Counted from the first letter of the stretch, positions 23,341 through 32,413 are shown. The stretch is DNA of 64,000 nucleotides from Mycolicibacterium gadium (GCF_010728925.1 NZ_AP022608.1:1178001-1242000); one strand, 5' to 3'. Notes: generated by a model not told the origin, from the letters alone. Program-made: numbers and translations.

Positions 23341-23922
23341 ATGCCCCGGGTCACCGATGACCATTTGGCGGCGCGCCGCCGTCAGATACTCGACGGTGCC
23401 CGGCGGTGTTTCGCGGAGTACGGATACGACAAGGCGACCGTGCGACGGCTCGAGCAGACGATCGGGCTGTCGCGCGGCGCCATCTTCCATCACTTCCGGG
23501 ACAAGGACACGTTGTTCTTCGAGTTAGCGCGCGAGGACGCCGAGCGCATGGCCGACGTAGCGTCGCGCGAGGGTCTCGTTCAGGTGATGCGGGACATGCT
23601 GGCGGCTCCGGAGCAGTTCGACTGGTTGGCGACGCGGCTGGAGATCGCGCGCAAGCTGCGCAACGACCCGGAGTTTCATCGGGGGTGGATGGAGCGATCC
23701 GCCGAGCTTTCGGCGGCCACCACCGCTCGGTTACGCCGGCAGAAACAGGCGGGCAGGCTTCGCGATGACGTCCCGAGCGCAGTGCTGCAGACGTACCTGG
23801 ATCTGGTGCTCGACGGCCTCGTTGCCCGGCTCGCGTCGGGTGATGATCCCGAAAAGCTCAGTGGCGTACTGGACCTGGTCGAAGCTTCATTGCGCCAGGC
23901 TCGGCCGGACGGTCAGCTGTAG
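23341..23922 (+). CDS. acnR: TetR-family repressor of aconitase, AcnR
   Basis: A 193-residue TetR protein with an N-terminal helix-turn-helix (about residues 26-52, containing GLSRGAIFHHF). Encoded immediately after acn, as in Corynebacterium, where AcnR represses acn and senses citrate with Mg2+. The exact AcnR-type operator in the acn promoter supports the assignment and implies autoregulation, because acnR is in the same transcript. The M. tuberculosis counterpart is Rv1474c. Its 3' end overlaps the convergent small HTH gene by 10 bp. Confidence 0.93.
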   Translation: MPRVTDDHLAARRRQILDGARRCFAEYGYDKATVRRLEQTIGLSRGAIFHHFRDKDTLFFELAREDAERMADVASREGLVQVMRDMLAAPEQFDWLATRLEIARKLRNDPEFHRGWMERSAELSAATTARLRRQKQAGRLRDDVPSAVLQTYLDLVLDGLVARLASGDDPEKLSGVLDLVEASLRQARPDGQL

Positions 23923-24110
23923 TGTTTGCGGCTGCGATGGTTCGGACCGCCGCGGCTGCGCATCGTGGTTCCCGATTCACGCAACATGCTATGTATCGAT
24001 CCGTACGAGCGACCCGTCGACGCGACCAGCGTCCGGATGCTCGCGCCTCCTTCGTAAGCGCTCTTCAGCTCGGTGAGTAATTCATCTCGGGCCTTGCTCG
24101 GTTTCTTCAT
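23913..24110 (-). CDS. Small helix-turn-helix protein (Rv1473A-like)
   Basis: A 65-residue basic protein with a predicted HTH in the middle (SIRTLVASTGRSYGSIHSMLRESG) and a basic C-terminus rich in Arg, Ser and His. It resembles Rv1473A and the short HTH proteins common in actinobacteria. The ATG at 24110 is chosen because GGGGAGG lies five bases before it; a GTG two codons upstream would overlap that site. Function unknown. It probably binds DNA. Confidence 0.8.
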   Translation of the reverse strand: MKKPSKARDELLTELKSAYEGGASIRTLVASTGRSYGSIHSMLRESGTTMRSRGGPNHRSRKHYS

Positions 24111-24207
24111 CGGCACCTCCCCGCGCGTTTGATTCCCCGACGGGTACCCAGCCTAGGAACGGCTTACACCAGCGGGTGAGGTTTCGGCGAAACGGTTTGC
24201 CAACGGC

Positions 24208-25836
24208 TCAGGCGAGCTCGATGAGATCCCGATAGTCGTTCGACCAGAAGTCTTCGGTGCCGTCCGGCAGGAGCACCACGCGTTGCGGATTCAGTGCCTC
24301 GGCCGCCCCCGGATCGTGCGTAACCAGTACCACCGCACCGACATAGCTTCGCAAAGCGTCCAGAACCTGCTCACGCGAAGCGGGATCGAGATTGTTGGTC
24401 GGCTCGTCAAGCAACAGCACGTTCGCCGTCGACGCGACGAGGCCGGCCAGTGCCAGCCTGGTCTTCTCCCCGCCGGACAGCGTCCCCGCGGGTTGTTCGA
24501 GCTGCGGACCGCTGAACATGAACGCGCCCAACAGACCCCGCAGATCCTGCTCGCCGGTGTCGGGGGCGGCGTGGCGGATGTTCTCCCACACCGTGGCGCG
24601 GTCGTCGAGCGTGTCGTGTTCCTGGGCGAAGTAGCCGAGCTTCAGTCCATGACCGGGTTCCAGCGTTCCCGCGTCCGCGGTTTCAGCCCCGGCGAGTATC
24701 CGCAGCAGCGTGGTCTTGCCCGCGCCGTTGAGTCCGAGCACCACCACGCGCGACCCGCGGTCGATCGCAAGATCCACCCCGGTGAACACCTCGAGCGACC
24801 CGTAATTCTTCGTCAGCCCCTTGGCGACCAGGGGCACCCGGCCGCACGACGCCGGCGTCGGGAACTTGATCCGCGCCACCTTGTCGGCCACTCGCTCCTC
24901 GTCCAGCGCCGCCATCATCCGGTCGGCTCGACGCAACATATTCTGTGCCGCAACGGCTTTGGTGGCCTTGGCGCCCATCTTCGCGGCCTGCGTCCGCAGC
25001 GCACTGGCCTTGCGTTCGGCATTGGCGCGTTCGCGGCGGCGACGCTGCTCGTCGGTGGCGCGCGCGTCGAGGTACTTCTGCCAGCCCATGTTGTAGACGT
25101 CGGCCTCACCCCGCACCGCGTCGAGGAACCAGACGCGGTTGACCACGTCGGCAAGCAGATCGACGTTGTGGCTGATGACGATGAGTCCGCCCTTGTGCTG
25201 CTGGAGGAATTCCCGCAGCCAGCCCACGGAGTCGGCGTCGAGGTGGTTGGTCGGCTCGTCGAGTAAGAGCGTCGTCGACGAACCGGCACCGGATTCGGAT
25301 GCGGCGAACAGGATTCGTGCGAGTTCCACTCGCCGGCGCTGGCCCCCGGACAGCGTCCGCAGTGGCTGGGTCAGAACACGTTCCGCCAAGCCGAGACTCG
25401 CGCAGATGCGGCCCGCCTCGCTTTCGGCGGCGTAACCGCCGAGCGCGGCGAACCGCTCCTCGAGCTGGCCGTAGCGGCGGACCGCCTTGTCGCGCGCGTC
25501 GTCGTCGGCGACCTCGGCCATCAACGCCTGCTGTTTCTCCAGATCCGCGAGCAGCGAATCCAGGCCGCGCGCCGACAGCACGCGATCGCGGGCCAGCACG
25601 TCGAGGTCACCCTCCCTGGGATCCTGCGGCAGATAACCGACGTCACCCGCGCGGGTGATCGTGCCCGCGTAGGGCTCGCCCTCCCCTGCCAGAATCCGCA
25701 TGGTGGTGGTCTTGCCGGCGCCGTTGCGTCCGACCAGACCGATACGGTCTCCGGGCTGCACCCGCAGCGCGGCACCTTCGGCCGAGAGCAGCGTGCGCGC
25801 GCCGGCGCGGACCTCCAGGTCCGTTGCGGTGATCAC
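24208..25836 (-). CDS. ABC-F family ATPase (Rv1473-like)
   Basis: Duplicated ABC ATPase without membrane segments, 542 residues, the same size as remembered for Rv1473. Domain 1: Walker A GRNGAGKTT near residue 37, signature LSGGQRRRVELA, Walker B LLLDEPTNHLD. A charged linker with many Arg/Ala/Lys (about 270-320) resembles the P-site tRNA interaction motif. Domain 2: GLNGAGKTT, LSGGEKTRLALA, LLLDEPTNNLD. ABC-F proteins act on the ribosome as translation factors or antibiotic-resistance factors rather than as transporters. GTG start with AAGGAG upstream. It lies 19 bp downstream of echA12. Confidence 0.93.
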   Translation of the reverse strand: MITATDLEVRAGARTLLSAEGAALRVQPGDRIGLVGRNGAGKTTTMRILAGEGEPYAGTITRAGDVGYLPQDPREGDLDVLARDRVLSARGLDSLLADLEKQQALMAEVADDDARDKAVRRYGQLEERFAALGGYAAESEAGRICASLGLAERVLTQPLRTLSGGQRRRVELARILFAASESGAGSSTTLLLDEPTNHLDADSVGWLREFLQQHKGGLIVISHNVDLLADVVNRVWFLDAVRGEADVYNMGWQKYLDARATDEQRRRRERANAERKASALRTQAAKMGAKATKAVAAQNMLRRADRMMAALDEERVADKVARIKFPTPASCGRVPLVAKGLTKNYGSLEVFTGVDLAIDRGSRVVVLGLNGAGKTTLLRILAGAETADAGTLEPGHGLKLGYFAQEHDTLDDRATVWENIRHAAPDTGEQDLRGLLGAFMFSGPQLEQPAGTLSGGEKTRLALAGLVASTANVLLLDEPTNNLDPASREQVLDALRSYVGAVVLVTHDPGAAEALNPQRVVLLPDGTEDFWSNDYRDLIELA

Positions 25837-25855
25837 GCTGCACTCTCCTTGGTTC

Positions 25856-26692
25856 TTATTTGTCGTCGGTGAAGACCGGGGCACGCTTCTCCGCGCGCGC
25901 TGCAACCGCTTCTTCGAAATTGGCGGTGAGCAGTCGGACGAAGAGTTGTCCCAGGCCTTCGGCCTGCATGTGTGCCTCCAGGCTACCGGCGTCAAGTCCA
26001 CTCCAAAGCGTGCGCTTGGTCAACTCGATTCCCGGCCGGGAGAACGACGCGATGCGCTCGCCGATGTCGTAGCAGACGTCAAGCAGCTCCGCGTCGGGTA
26101 CGGCCTGCGACACGAGTCCGATGCGCTGGGCTTCGTCGGCGTCCACGTCGCGGCCGGTCAGCATCAGCTCGAATGCCCGAGAGGTGCCGATCGCGCGGGG
26201 CAGCAGATACGACAGACCGAGCTCGCTTGCCGTCAGCCCGTTGTTGATCCCCGCGGCGCGAAAGTACGCCCCAGCTGCGGCAACACGGATGTCGCAGGCC
26301 AGAGCCAGGCACAGTCCACCGCCGATCGCGGCGCCGTTGACCGCGGCGATGACCGGCTGGTGCATCTTTCGTAGCGCCAGGATCACATCGTCGAGCACCT
26401 CCATGGACCGCAGCGCGAAGCTGGGACGGGTGAGCCCGTCGATGTGAGGTACGGAGCCCGCCGACTTGTGATCGGCACCCGAGGAGAATCCCCGACCAGC
26501 ACCTGTGAGCACGATCACCCGCACCGAGTTGTCGTAGGTGAGCTCGTCGAGGACCGCCTTGAGCGGGACCATGACGTCGAACGCCATGGAATTCATTCGC
26601 TCAGGACGGTTCAGCGTCACCAACGCCACATGCGGGCGCGGCCGGTCGACGAGGACGAAGTTTTGCTCTGGCTGCTCGGTCACGGACTGCAC
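25856..26692 (-). CDS. echA12: Crotonase-fold protein EchA12-like
   Basis: Enoyl-CoA hydratase/isomerase family protein of 278 residues, in the place of Rv1472. The CoA-binding oxyanion loops are visible (GFSSGADHK and NGAAIGGGLCLALACDIRVA). The two glutamates of true enoyl-CoA hydratases are not where expected: GGGCEL is replaced by GGGLCL, and the second position (FGQPE) reads FRAAG. A glutamate in TASELGLSYLLPRAIG may serve instead. It may therefore be an isomerase or other crotonase rather than a beta-oxidation hydratase. Start is GTG at 26692 with weak ribosome site; a GTG three codons later is an alternative. Confidence 0.88.
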   Translation of the reverse strand: MQSVTEQPEQNFVLVDRPRPHVALVTLNRPERMNSMAFDVMVPLKAVLDELTYDNSVRVIVLTGAGRGFSSGADHKSAGSVPHIDGLTRPSFALRSMEVLDDVILALRKMHQPVIAAVNGAAIGGGLCLALACDIRVAAAGAYFRAAGINNGLTASELGLSYLLPRAIGTSRAFELMLTGRDVDADEAQRIGLVSQAVPDAELLDVCYDIGERIASFSRPGIELTKRTLWSGLDAGSLEAHMQAEGLGQLFVRLLTANFEEAVAARAEKRAPVFTDDK

Positions 26693-26709
26693 GCTATCGC
26701 GTGCAATCG

Positions 26710-27075
26710 TTACTCGGGCTGACCGTTCTCCTGAGCGGCCATCGCCGCGTCGACGTCGAAGTCCTTCACCTTCTGAACCAGGTCTTCGAGTGCGGCCGGC
26801 GGCAGCGCTCCTGCCTGGTTGAAGACCAGCTTGCCCTTCTTGAACACCATCAGGGTCGGGATCGAGCGGATGTCGGCAGCCGCGGCGAGCTCCTGCTCCG
26901 CCTCGGTGTCGACCTTCGCGAAGACGACGTCGGGGTGTTGCTCCGAGGACGCGGCGAAAGTCGGAGCAAATGCCTTACACGGCCCGCACCACGACGCCCA
27001 GAAATCGACCAACACGATGTCGTTGTCCGTGATGGTCTCGTTGAATTGTTCGGCGGTGATGTCTTTGGTAGCCAC
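26710..27075 (-). CDS. trxB1: Thioredoxin (TrxB1/Rv1471-like)
   Basis: Thioredoxin-fold disulfide reductase substrate, 121 residues, with the canonical WCGPC active site near residues 29-33 and the cis-proline in SIPTLMVF. A C-terminal acidic extension (about 15 residues) follows the fold. GTG start with AGGAG six bases upstream. It is the first gene of the trx-echA12-ABC-F run. M. tuberculosis calls the homologue TrxB1 although it is a thioredoxin, not a reductase. Confidence 0.9.
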   Translation of the reverse strand: MATKDITAEQFNETITDNDIVLVDFWASWCGPCKAFAPTFAASSEQHPDVVFAKVDTEAEQELAAAADIRSIPTLMVFKKGKLVFNQAGALPPAALEDLVQKVKDFDVDAAMAAQENGQPE

Positions 27076-27142
27076 GTTTCTCCTAACGTCAGGCTCAGAC
27101 AGTCTGTTCCCAGTATGTGGTCAGGGCAACCAGGGGTATGGC

Positions 27143-27859
27143 TCAGCGGTATTCCGGATTAGCGAAGTCGTAGCGACATCCCGCGTCCCATCCCGCACGG
27201 ATGTTGCCGTAGGCCGGCACTCCTCCGGCCCGCGCGAGCATGCGAGCCAGGTGCATCAGATTCCACGTCATGAACGTCGTGTTGCGGTTGGTGAAGTCGT
27301 TGTCAGGTCCGCCCGATCCGGGATCCAGATACGAAGGACCCGGCCCCGCCTCTCCGATCCACCCCGCGTCGGCCTGGGGCGGAATGGTGTAACCGATGTG
27401 CTGCAGTGTGTAGAGCACATTCTGGGCGCAGTGCTTGACGCCATCCTCATTGCCGGTGATCAGACACCCGCCGACCCGTCCGTAATAGAGGTATTGGCCG
27501 GCATCGTTGAGCAGATGCGAGCCGCCGTACAACCGCTCGTGCACCCGCTTCATCATCGAACTGTTGTCGCCGAGCCAGATCGGACCCGCGAGCACCAGAA
27601 TATTGGAGGCCAGCACCTTTTCGAAGATGGCCGGCCAATCGTCGGCGGACCACCCGTGCTCACGCATATCCGGCCACACCCCGGTGGCGATGTCGTGGTC
27701 GACGGCACGCACCACGTCTGTTTCCACGCCGTGCTTAGCCATGATCGCCGAACTGATGTCGATCAGTCCCTGGGTATTGCTGACTTCGGGCGATCGCTTG
27801 AGCGTGCAGTTGATGAAAAGTGCCCTGATGCCACTGAAATCGAGGTCGATCTCGGTCAT
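27143..27859 (-). CDS. Flavodoxin-fold NADPH:FMN reductase-like protein
   Basis: A 238-residue protein of the NADPH-dependent FMN reductase/flavodoxin-like family. An N-terminal strand with ALFINCTLKRSPEVSNT forms the phosphate-binding loop, and LVLAGPIWLGDNSSMMK is the second FMN-binding loop. A later YLYYGRVGGCLITGNEDG segment is typical of the WrbA/NQO-like fold. It probably reduces a quinone, nitro compound or flavin; the substrate is unknown. Its ATG overlaps the stop of the preceding 213-residue gene (ATGA), indicating a coupled pair. First gene of the accessory stretch relative to M. tuberculosis. Confidence 0.82.
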   Translation of the reverse strand: MTEIDLDFSGIRALFINCTLKRSPEVSNTQGLIDISSAIMAKHGVETDVVRAVDHDIATGVWPDMREHGWSADDWPAIFEKVLASNILVLAGPIWLGDNSSMMKRVHERLYGGSHLLNDAGQYLYYGRVGGCLITGNEDGVKHCAQNVLYTLQHIGYTIPPQADAGWIGEAGPGPSYLDPGSGGPDNDFTNRNTTFMTWNLMHLARMLARAGGVPAYGNIRAGWDAGCRYDFANPEYR

Positions 27860-28497
27860 GACGCGCTCCTGTCCAATTCACTGCGGCCACGTTCGAAGAA
27901 GTCGGCGATGTGGCTCGCGAGGCTGTCGATATGTGCTGCGGGGTCCAGCGGGTAGAGGGCGCCGAACGACGCGTTCCAGAATTCGCCGGTGGGCACCGAC
28001 TGCGGGCCTACGTACGCGTAGGGCGTCGGATGCTGAGCGTCTCCGGCGGATACGCCGTAGTTGACTTCGTCCTGGGTCACCGCCACGTCGAAGTGTTCGG
28101 GCCACAGCACCGGATGACATTCGGGCAGAAACGTCTTCAATGCGTACCCACCCGCATAGTGGCTGCGGTTGACCCATTCGGCGGCATGCGCGTCGAGCCT
28201 CAGATCGGCGTCTGGCGGCAGCGCATCGACGATCGTGTAGACGCCCTCGGGTGGGCCGGCGATGATGCCCGCGGCCTCGGCTATCGAACTCATGGGGCCC
28301 TCCAACGGGACCGCATGATTCGGCAGGACCAGTTCGGTGCCGTGCACCGCGACCGGAATCGTCACCGCCGAGAATCCGTCCGGGCGCACCGCGAGCCGGA
28401 TGGTGCCCGCCGATCGGTATTGCGGTCCGGCGATCAGGCTTTCGGCCACGCCGCGCAGCTGGCGCCGCGTCCTGACGTAGTTCGCCTCGAAGCTCAC
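27856..28497 (-). CDS. Protein of unknown function, coupled to FMN-reductase-like gene
   Basis: A 213-residue soluble protein with no membrane helix or signal and no catalytic motif I recognise. It has conserved-looking aromatic and Pro segments (FLPECHPVLWPEHFDVAV; PTPYAYVGPQSVPTGEFWNASFGALYP). Its stop overlaps the start of the FMN-reductase-like gene by four bases, so the two are translationally coupled and may act together. It lies 57 bp downstream of the aldehyde dehydrogenase gene on the same strand. Confidence 0.75.
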   Translation of the reverse strand: MSFEANYVRTRRQLRGVAESLIAGPQYRSAGTIRLAVRPDGFSAVTIPVAVHGTELVLPNHAVPLEGPMSSIAEAAGIIAGPPEGVYTIVDALPPDADLRLDAHAAEWVNRSHYAGGYALKTFLPECHPVLWPEHFDVAVTQDEVNYGVSAGDAQHPTPYAYVGPQSVPTGEFWNASFGALYPLDPAAHIDSLASHIADFFERGRSELDRSAS

Positions 28498-28554
28498 ACT
28501 GACTTGGGTACCAGATGGGGCTCGGCGTTATAGAGACTTTCGGGCCAATGCCAA

Positions 28555-30042
28555 CTAGGGCGCCGTGTCCAGCAGCACCGTCTTGGTCTCCAGATACGGC
28601 AGCAGTCCCTCCCGGCCGCCTTCCCGTCCGATTCCGGACTGCTTGAACCCACCGAATGCGGAGTCGAAATCGATCCTCATGCCGTTGTGTCCGACGGTCC
28701 CCGAACGCAGTCGGCCCGCAACCTCCCGCGCCCGCGCCGCGTCGGGCGTGAAGACCGCCGCATTGAGTCCATAAATGGTGTCGTTGGCGATATCGACCGC
28801 GTGCTCGTCGTTGTCGGCGGGGATCACACTGAGAACGGGACCGAAGATCTCCTCCTGGGCGATGACGTGCTTGTTGTCTACCCCTGCGAACACCGTTGGC
28901 TCGATGTAGTAGCCGCGATCGAGGTGTTTGGGACGGCCTCCCCCGGTTACGAGGGTTGCGCCCTGCTCGATGCCTTTGGCGATGTAGTGCTCCACCCGAT
29001 CGCGCTGGCGTTCCATCGCAAGCGGCCCCATCTGCGTAGCGGCGTCGAATGGGTCGCCGACCTGTACCGCTGAAAATGCCGCGGCCAACGCGTCGGCGAA
29101 CTCGTCGTGCCGTTGACGTGGCACCACGATCCGGGTAAGCGAGGCGCATACCTGGCCGGACAGAAAGCATTCCGCGCCGGCCAACGTCATTGCCGCTACG
29201 TTGATGTCGGCGTCGTCGAGAATCACCGCGGCCGACTTACCACCCAGCTCGAGCGTAAATCGCGCGATTCGCTCGCCGCAGATCGCCCCGATCTTGCGGC
29301 CAGCCGCCGTGGATCCGGTGAACGCGATCTTGTCGACGCGATGGTCTCGCACCATGAGCTCGGACACCTCGCGGTCGGCGGTGATGACGTTCAGCACTCC
29401 GCCCGGCAGGCCCACCTCCTCGGCAATCTCGGCGATCAGATACCCCGCACCCGGAGCCTCGGGGGAAACCTTCACGATCACCGTGCAACCGGCCAGCAGC
29501 GCGGGTGCCACCTTGTACAGGATCAGCGGCAGCGGCGCGTTCCACGGGATGATGGCACCCACCACCCCGACGGGTTCCCGGACCAGAAGGCCGAAACCTC
29601 CACCCGCAAGCGACGTCGCGCTCGGGGAGAACGGTTCCTCGAATGGGTAGTCGTCGGCCAAGCCGGCGTAGTACCGCAGCGTGTCGGCGCTACCCGCCTC
29701 GCTGGCCCGGGCATACGCGTGCACCACTCCCGACTCTCGCGGCCACATCGCGCTGTAGTCCGAGGCTCGCGATTGGAGCGCGTCGGCCATGGAGCGCAAA
29801 TAGCCGGCACGCTCGGCGTGGGTCATCCGCGGCCACGGGCCGGTGTGAAACGCCCGGTGAGCGGCACCGATGGCGAGATCCATGTCAGCGGGTTGCGCCT
29901 CCGGAACTCGGTAGTACACCTGCTCGCTCGCCGAGTCGATGACGTCCAACACGGCATCCGAAGTCGGTTTGACCCAATCGCCACCGATGAAAAATTTATC
30001 CGTATTGCTCAGCGGGACAACGGGTTCAGCGGTGATACTCAT
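28555..30042 (-). CDS. NAD(P)-dependent aldehyde dehydrogenase
   Basis: Aldehyde dehydrogenase superfamily member of 495 residues oxidising an aldehyde to the acid. All core residues are present: Asn168 (PWNAP), Lys191 (VKVSPEAP), Glu265 (ELGGKS) and catalytic Cys299 (GQVCAS). FTGSTAAG forms the cofactor loop. Length is standard. It is unlike the dedicated CoA-acylating or betaine enzymes I can recall; substrate unknown. It lies in the accessory stretch with an FMN-reductase-like protein and, further on, an alpha/beta hydrolase and a haloacid dehalogenase, which suggests catabolism of a xenobiotic or alcohol-derived aldehyde. Confidence 0.92.
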   Translation of the reverse strand: MSITAEPVVPLSNTDKFFIGGDWVKPTSDAVLDVIDSASEQVYYRVPEAQPADMDLAIGAAHRAFHTGPWPRMTHAERAGYLRSMADALQSRASDYSAMWPRESGVVHAYARASEAGSADTLRYYAGLADDYPFEEPFSPSATSLAGGGFGLLVREPVGVVGAIIPWNAPLPLILYKVAPALLAGCTVIVKVSPEAPGAGYLIAEIAEEVGLPGGVLNVITADREVSELMVRDHRVDKIAFTGSTAAGRKIGAICGERIARFTLELGGKSAAVILDDADINVAAMTLAGAECFLSGQVCASLTRIVVPRQRHDEFADALAAAFSAVQVGDPFDAATQMGPLAMERQRDRVEHYIAKGIEQGATLVTGGGRPKHLDRGYYIEPTVFAGVDNKHVIAQEEIFGPVLSVIPADNDEHAVDIANDTIYGLNAAVFTPDAARAREVAGRLRSGTVGHNGMRIDFDSAFGGFKQSGIGREGGREGLLPYLETKTVLLDTAP

Positions 30043-30094
30043 GATCTCGGCGCCCTTCCTTCGCGGACCCTGGCCGCGATATCAGCATAGGCAG

Positions 30095-30667
30095 CTACGC
30101 GATCTCGGGTGGCCGATCGGCAGGGTCCGGCCGGCGCGCTTTGTCCGCAGCTCGATCCGCGTTGTTGAGCAGCCTCTCCTGCCACCTGGGCACCCATAAC
30201 ACCTCGACCGCAAGGGCCGCCAGATAGACGGCCGACGCGATGAGACTGCCCCATGAGCCGTACACGGTGTCCCATACCGCCGTTCCCAACGCGACGACGA
30301 GGACTAACACCAGCAACCAGCGCAACCACCGTCCCTTCTCGGCGGCGTCGTGCAACCCGCTGCTGTAGTCGATGACGGGCTGCGACAGTCGAGCGTCCTC
30401 GATCGGCTCACCGCGCCGCACCGCTATCGCCACCGCGACCCGCTCTTTACCCGTCAGGTCTTTGGCACCCGGCCAGTAGCGCGCCATGCGGCGGGCCATC
30501 CAGGCTCCGTAGAACGTGCCGACGACGACGAGCACGATCACACCAGAAATCCAGAACCCCGAATCGAGCCACGCCAGCACGCCGACACAGAGCCCGACGA
30601 CGCCGCCGGTCGTCAGCGCGCGAAGCGCGAACCCGCCCCGCCACACCACCGCCGGAATCGTGACCAC
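30095..30667 (-). CDS. Hypothetical membrane protein
   Basis: A 190-residue protein with about four hydrophobic helices: two near residues 16-56, a soluble middle rich in charged residues (about 60-112), then two near 113-160, and a highly charged C-terminal tail. The middle segment EDARLSQPVIDYSSGLHDAAE has no known motif. Possibly a small envelope protein. It sits between the MOSC fusion gene and the aldehyde dehydrogenase on the same strand and may be cotranscribed. Function unknown. Confidence 0.72.
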   Translation of the reverse strand: MVTIPAVVWRGGFALRALTTGGVVGLCVGVLAWLDSGFWISGVIVLVVVGTFYGAWMARRMARYWPGAKDLTGKERVAVAIAVRRGEPIEDARLSQPVIDYSSGLHDAAEKGRWLRWLLVLVLVVALGTAVWDTVYGSWGSLIASAVYLAALAVEVLWVPRWQERLLNNADRAADKARRPDPADRPPEIA

Positions 30668-30697
30668 ACGACACAGTCTGACCGATCAGCCGACGGC

Positions 30698-32413
30698 TCA
30701 GAGGTCCAATACGACGCCCAGCGACGGTTTCGCAGAACAGATCAGGACGGTCCCCTGCTCGGGCAACTCCAGCGGCGGCTGCCGGTAGGCGATGGTCCCG
30801 TCCACCAACGGCGTGACGCAGATGTGGCACACACCGCTGCGGCAGGAGAAGCGCGTCGGGACATCGCACGCCTCGGCGAGTTCGAGAATGCTGGCGTAGT
30901 CGTCCGACCAGTTGACGGTGATTCCGCTGCGCGCGAACGACACCGCCGGCCCGGTGCCTTGCGGGCCGTCGGGTAGGTGTGGTGGCCGCTGTGGTGCGTC
31001 GGTGATGCCGGGGTTGATCGGCGGCAGCGCGCCGAAGAGTTCGGAGTGGATGCGGGATTCGTCGATCCCGGCGTCCGCGAGCGCATCCCGCATGTCGGCC
31101 ATGAACTGTTCCGGCCCACAGAGGTACGCGATCGCGTCGCGGGGCAGACCGAGCGCTTCGACTGCCGCGATCCCCGGCCTGCCGCCCTCGGCGGTGTAGA
31201 AGATCCGCTGCCGCGCGTTGGGCAGCGAGCCGATGAGATCGTCGACTTCGCCGCCGAATGTCAGGCTCTGCGCATCACGGGTGATGTGCAGCCACCAGAC
31301 GTCTCGCTCGCTGCGCTGCGCGGCCAACGCGTGCAGCATCGCGAGCACCGGGGTGACGCCGATACCCGCCGACACGAGCACCACCGGATCGGTCTCGTCG
31401 CCCAAATAGAAGTCACCACGGGGAGCGGCCGCCTCGACCACGGCGCCTGGGCTGAGGTTTTCGTGGATCCACGTGCTCACCCGGCCCCGCTCCTCGCGCT
31501 TAACGCTGATCCGGTAACGGTGGCCGGTGCTCGACAGCGAATAGCTGCGCAGTGGTGCGGGGACGCCCGCCGGGACACGCAGCGTCAGGAACTGTCCGGG
31601 CCGCGCGGTGGGCAACGCCGCGCCATCGGTGGTTTCGAGCTCGATCGAAAGGACGGACGGGCTTTCGCGGCGGGTTTCGGCCACCCGCAGGGCGCGGAAT
31701 CCGTGCCAGCCGGGTTCGACGCCGATCGTCGGCGACGTTGCGCCGGAAGGACTGTCATGCGCGGCGAGCAGTTCGGCGAAGGACTGCTGCCACCCGGGGC
31801 TCAGCGCGGGGATGTCTACCGCCTTGCGGAGCATGTCGACGTCGCGGTCGGGCAGATACAGCAACGCGTCCACGTCGGCGACGCTCAGCGCGTGGCGTCC
31901 GCGCCGTGTCCGCACGATCTCGTCGCCTGACGCAACATGACCTTCTTCGATGACGCGGAAGTAGAACCCCGGGCGGTGATGGGCGACAAGAAGATTGGGC
32001 ATCTCGGGCTCGCCGAGCCGAATGCCGACGCGAAAGCACGTCACACGCGGCTGAGTGACCTCGAACTCGGCCTCCCCGATGCGATACCTGTCCCCGATGC
32101 ACACCTCGTCGTCGCTGAGGCCGGTGATCGTGAAGTTCTCGCCGAACGTGCCCGGCTCGAGGTGGTCACGGCCGAAATGGCGCTGCCAGTGCTCATACGA
32201 CTCCGTCTGGTAAACCATGACGGCGCGTTGTTCGCCGCCGTGTCCGTTGAGGTCGCCCTGACCGTCGCCGTCGATATTCAAGCGTCGCACCATCACCGGA
32301 CCCTGCACCGGCTTCTTGTAGATGCCGGTGTGGACGGTCTTACCCCGCCACGGCACATCGGCGGGCATCCCGATGTTGGGGGATACCAGGGTGGGAACCA
32401 CGGGCCTGGTCAT
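30698..32413 (-). CDS. MOSC-ferredoxin reductase-[2Fe-2S] fusion oxidoreductase
   Basis: A 571-residue three-domain protein. Residues about 1-215 form a MOSC domain (YiiM-like) with a candidate molybdenum-binding Cys126 in QPRVTCFRVG. Residues about 235-465 form an FAD/NAD(P)H reductase: RSYSLSS at 289-295 for flavin, GIGVTP at 350-355 and YLCGPEQFM for nicotinamide. Residues about 490-571 are a plant-type [2Fe-2S] ferredoxin with Cys524, Cys529, Cys532 and Cys559. This would feed NAD(P)H electrons through FAD and Fe-S to a Mo site, as a self-contained reductase for N-hydroxylated or similar substrates (the MOSC protein YiiM and mARC do this with separate partners). Its ATG overlaps the CGNR gene stop (ATGA). 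Confidence 0.88.
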   Translation of the reverse strand: MTRPVVPTLVSPNIGMPADVPWRGKTVHTGIYKKPVQGPVMVRRLNIDGDGQGDLNGHGGEQRAVMVYQTESYEHWQRHFGRDHLEPGTFGENFTITGLSDDEVCIGDRYRIGEAEFEVTQPRVTCFRVGIRLGEPEMPNLLVAHHRPGFYFRVIEEGHVASGDEIVRTRRGRHALSVADVDALLYLPDRDVDMLRKAVDIPALSPGWQQSFAELLAAHDSPSGATSPTIGVEPGWHGFRALRVAETRRESPSVLSIELETTDGAALPTARPGQFLTLRVPAGVPAPLRSYSLSSTGHRYRISVKREERGRVSTWIHENLSPGAVVEAAAPRGDFYLGDETDPVVLVSAGIGVTPVLAMLHALAAQRSERDVWWLHITRDAQSLTFGGEVDDLIGSLPNARQRIFYTAEGGRPGIAAVEALGLPRDAIAYLCGPEQFMADMRDALADAGIDESRIHSELFGALPPINPGITDAPQRPPHLPDGPQGTGPAVSFARSGITVNWSDDYASILELAEACDVPTRFSCRSGVCHICVTPLVDGTIAYRQPPLELPEQGTVLICSAKPSLGVVLDL

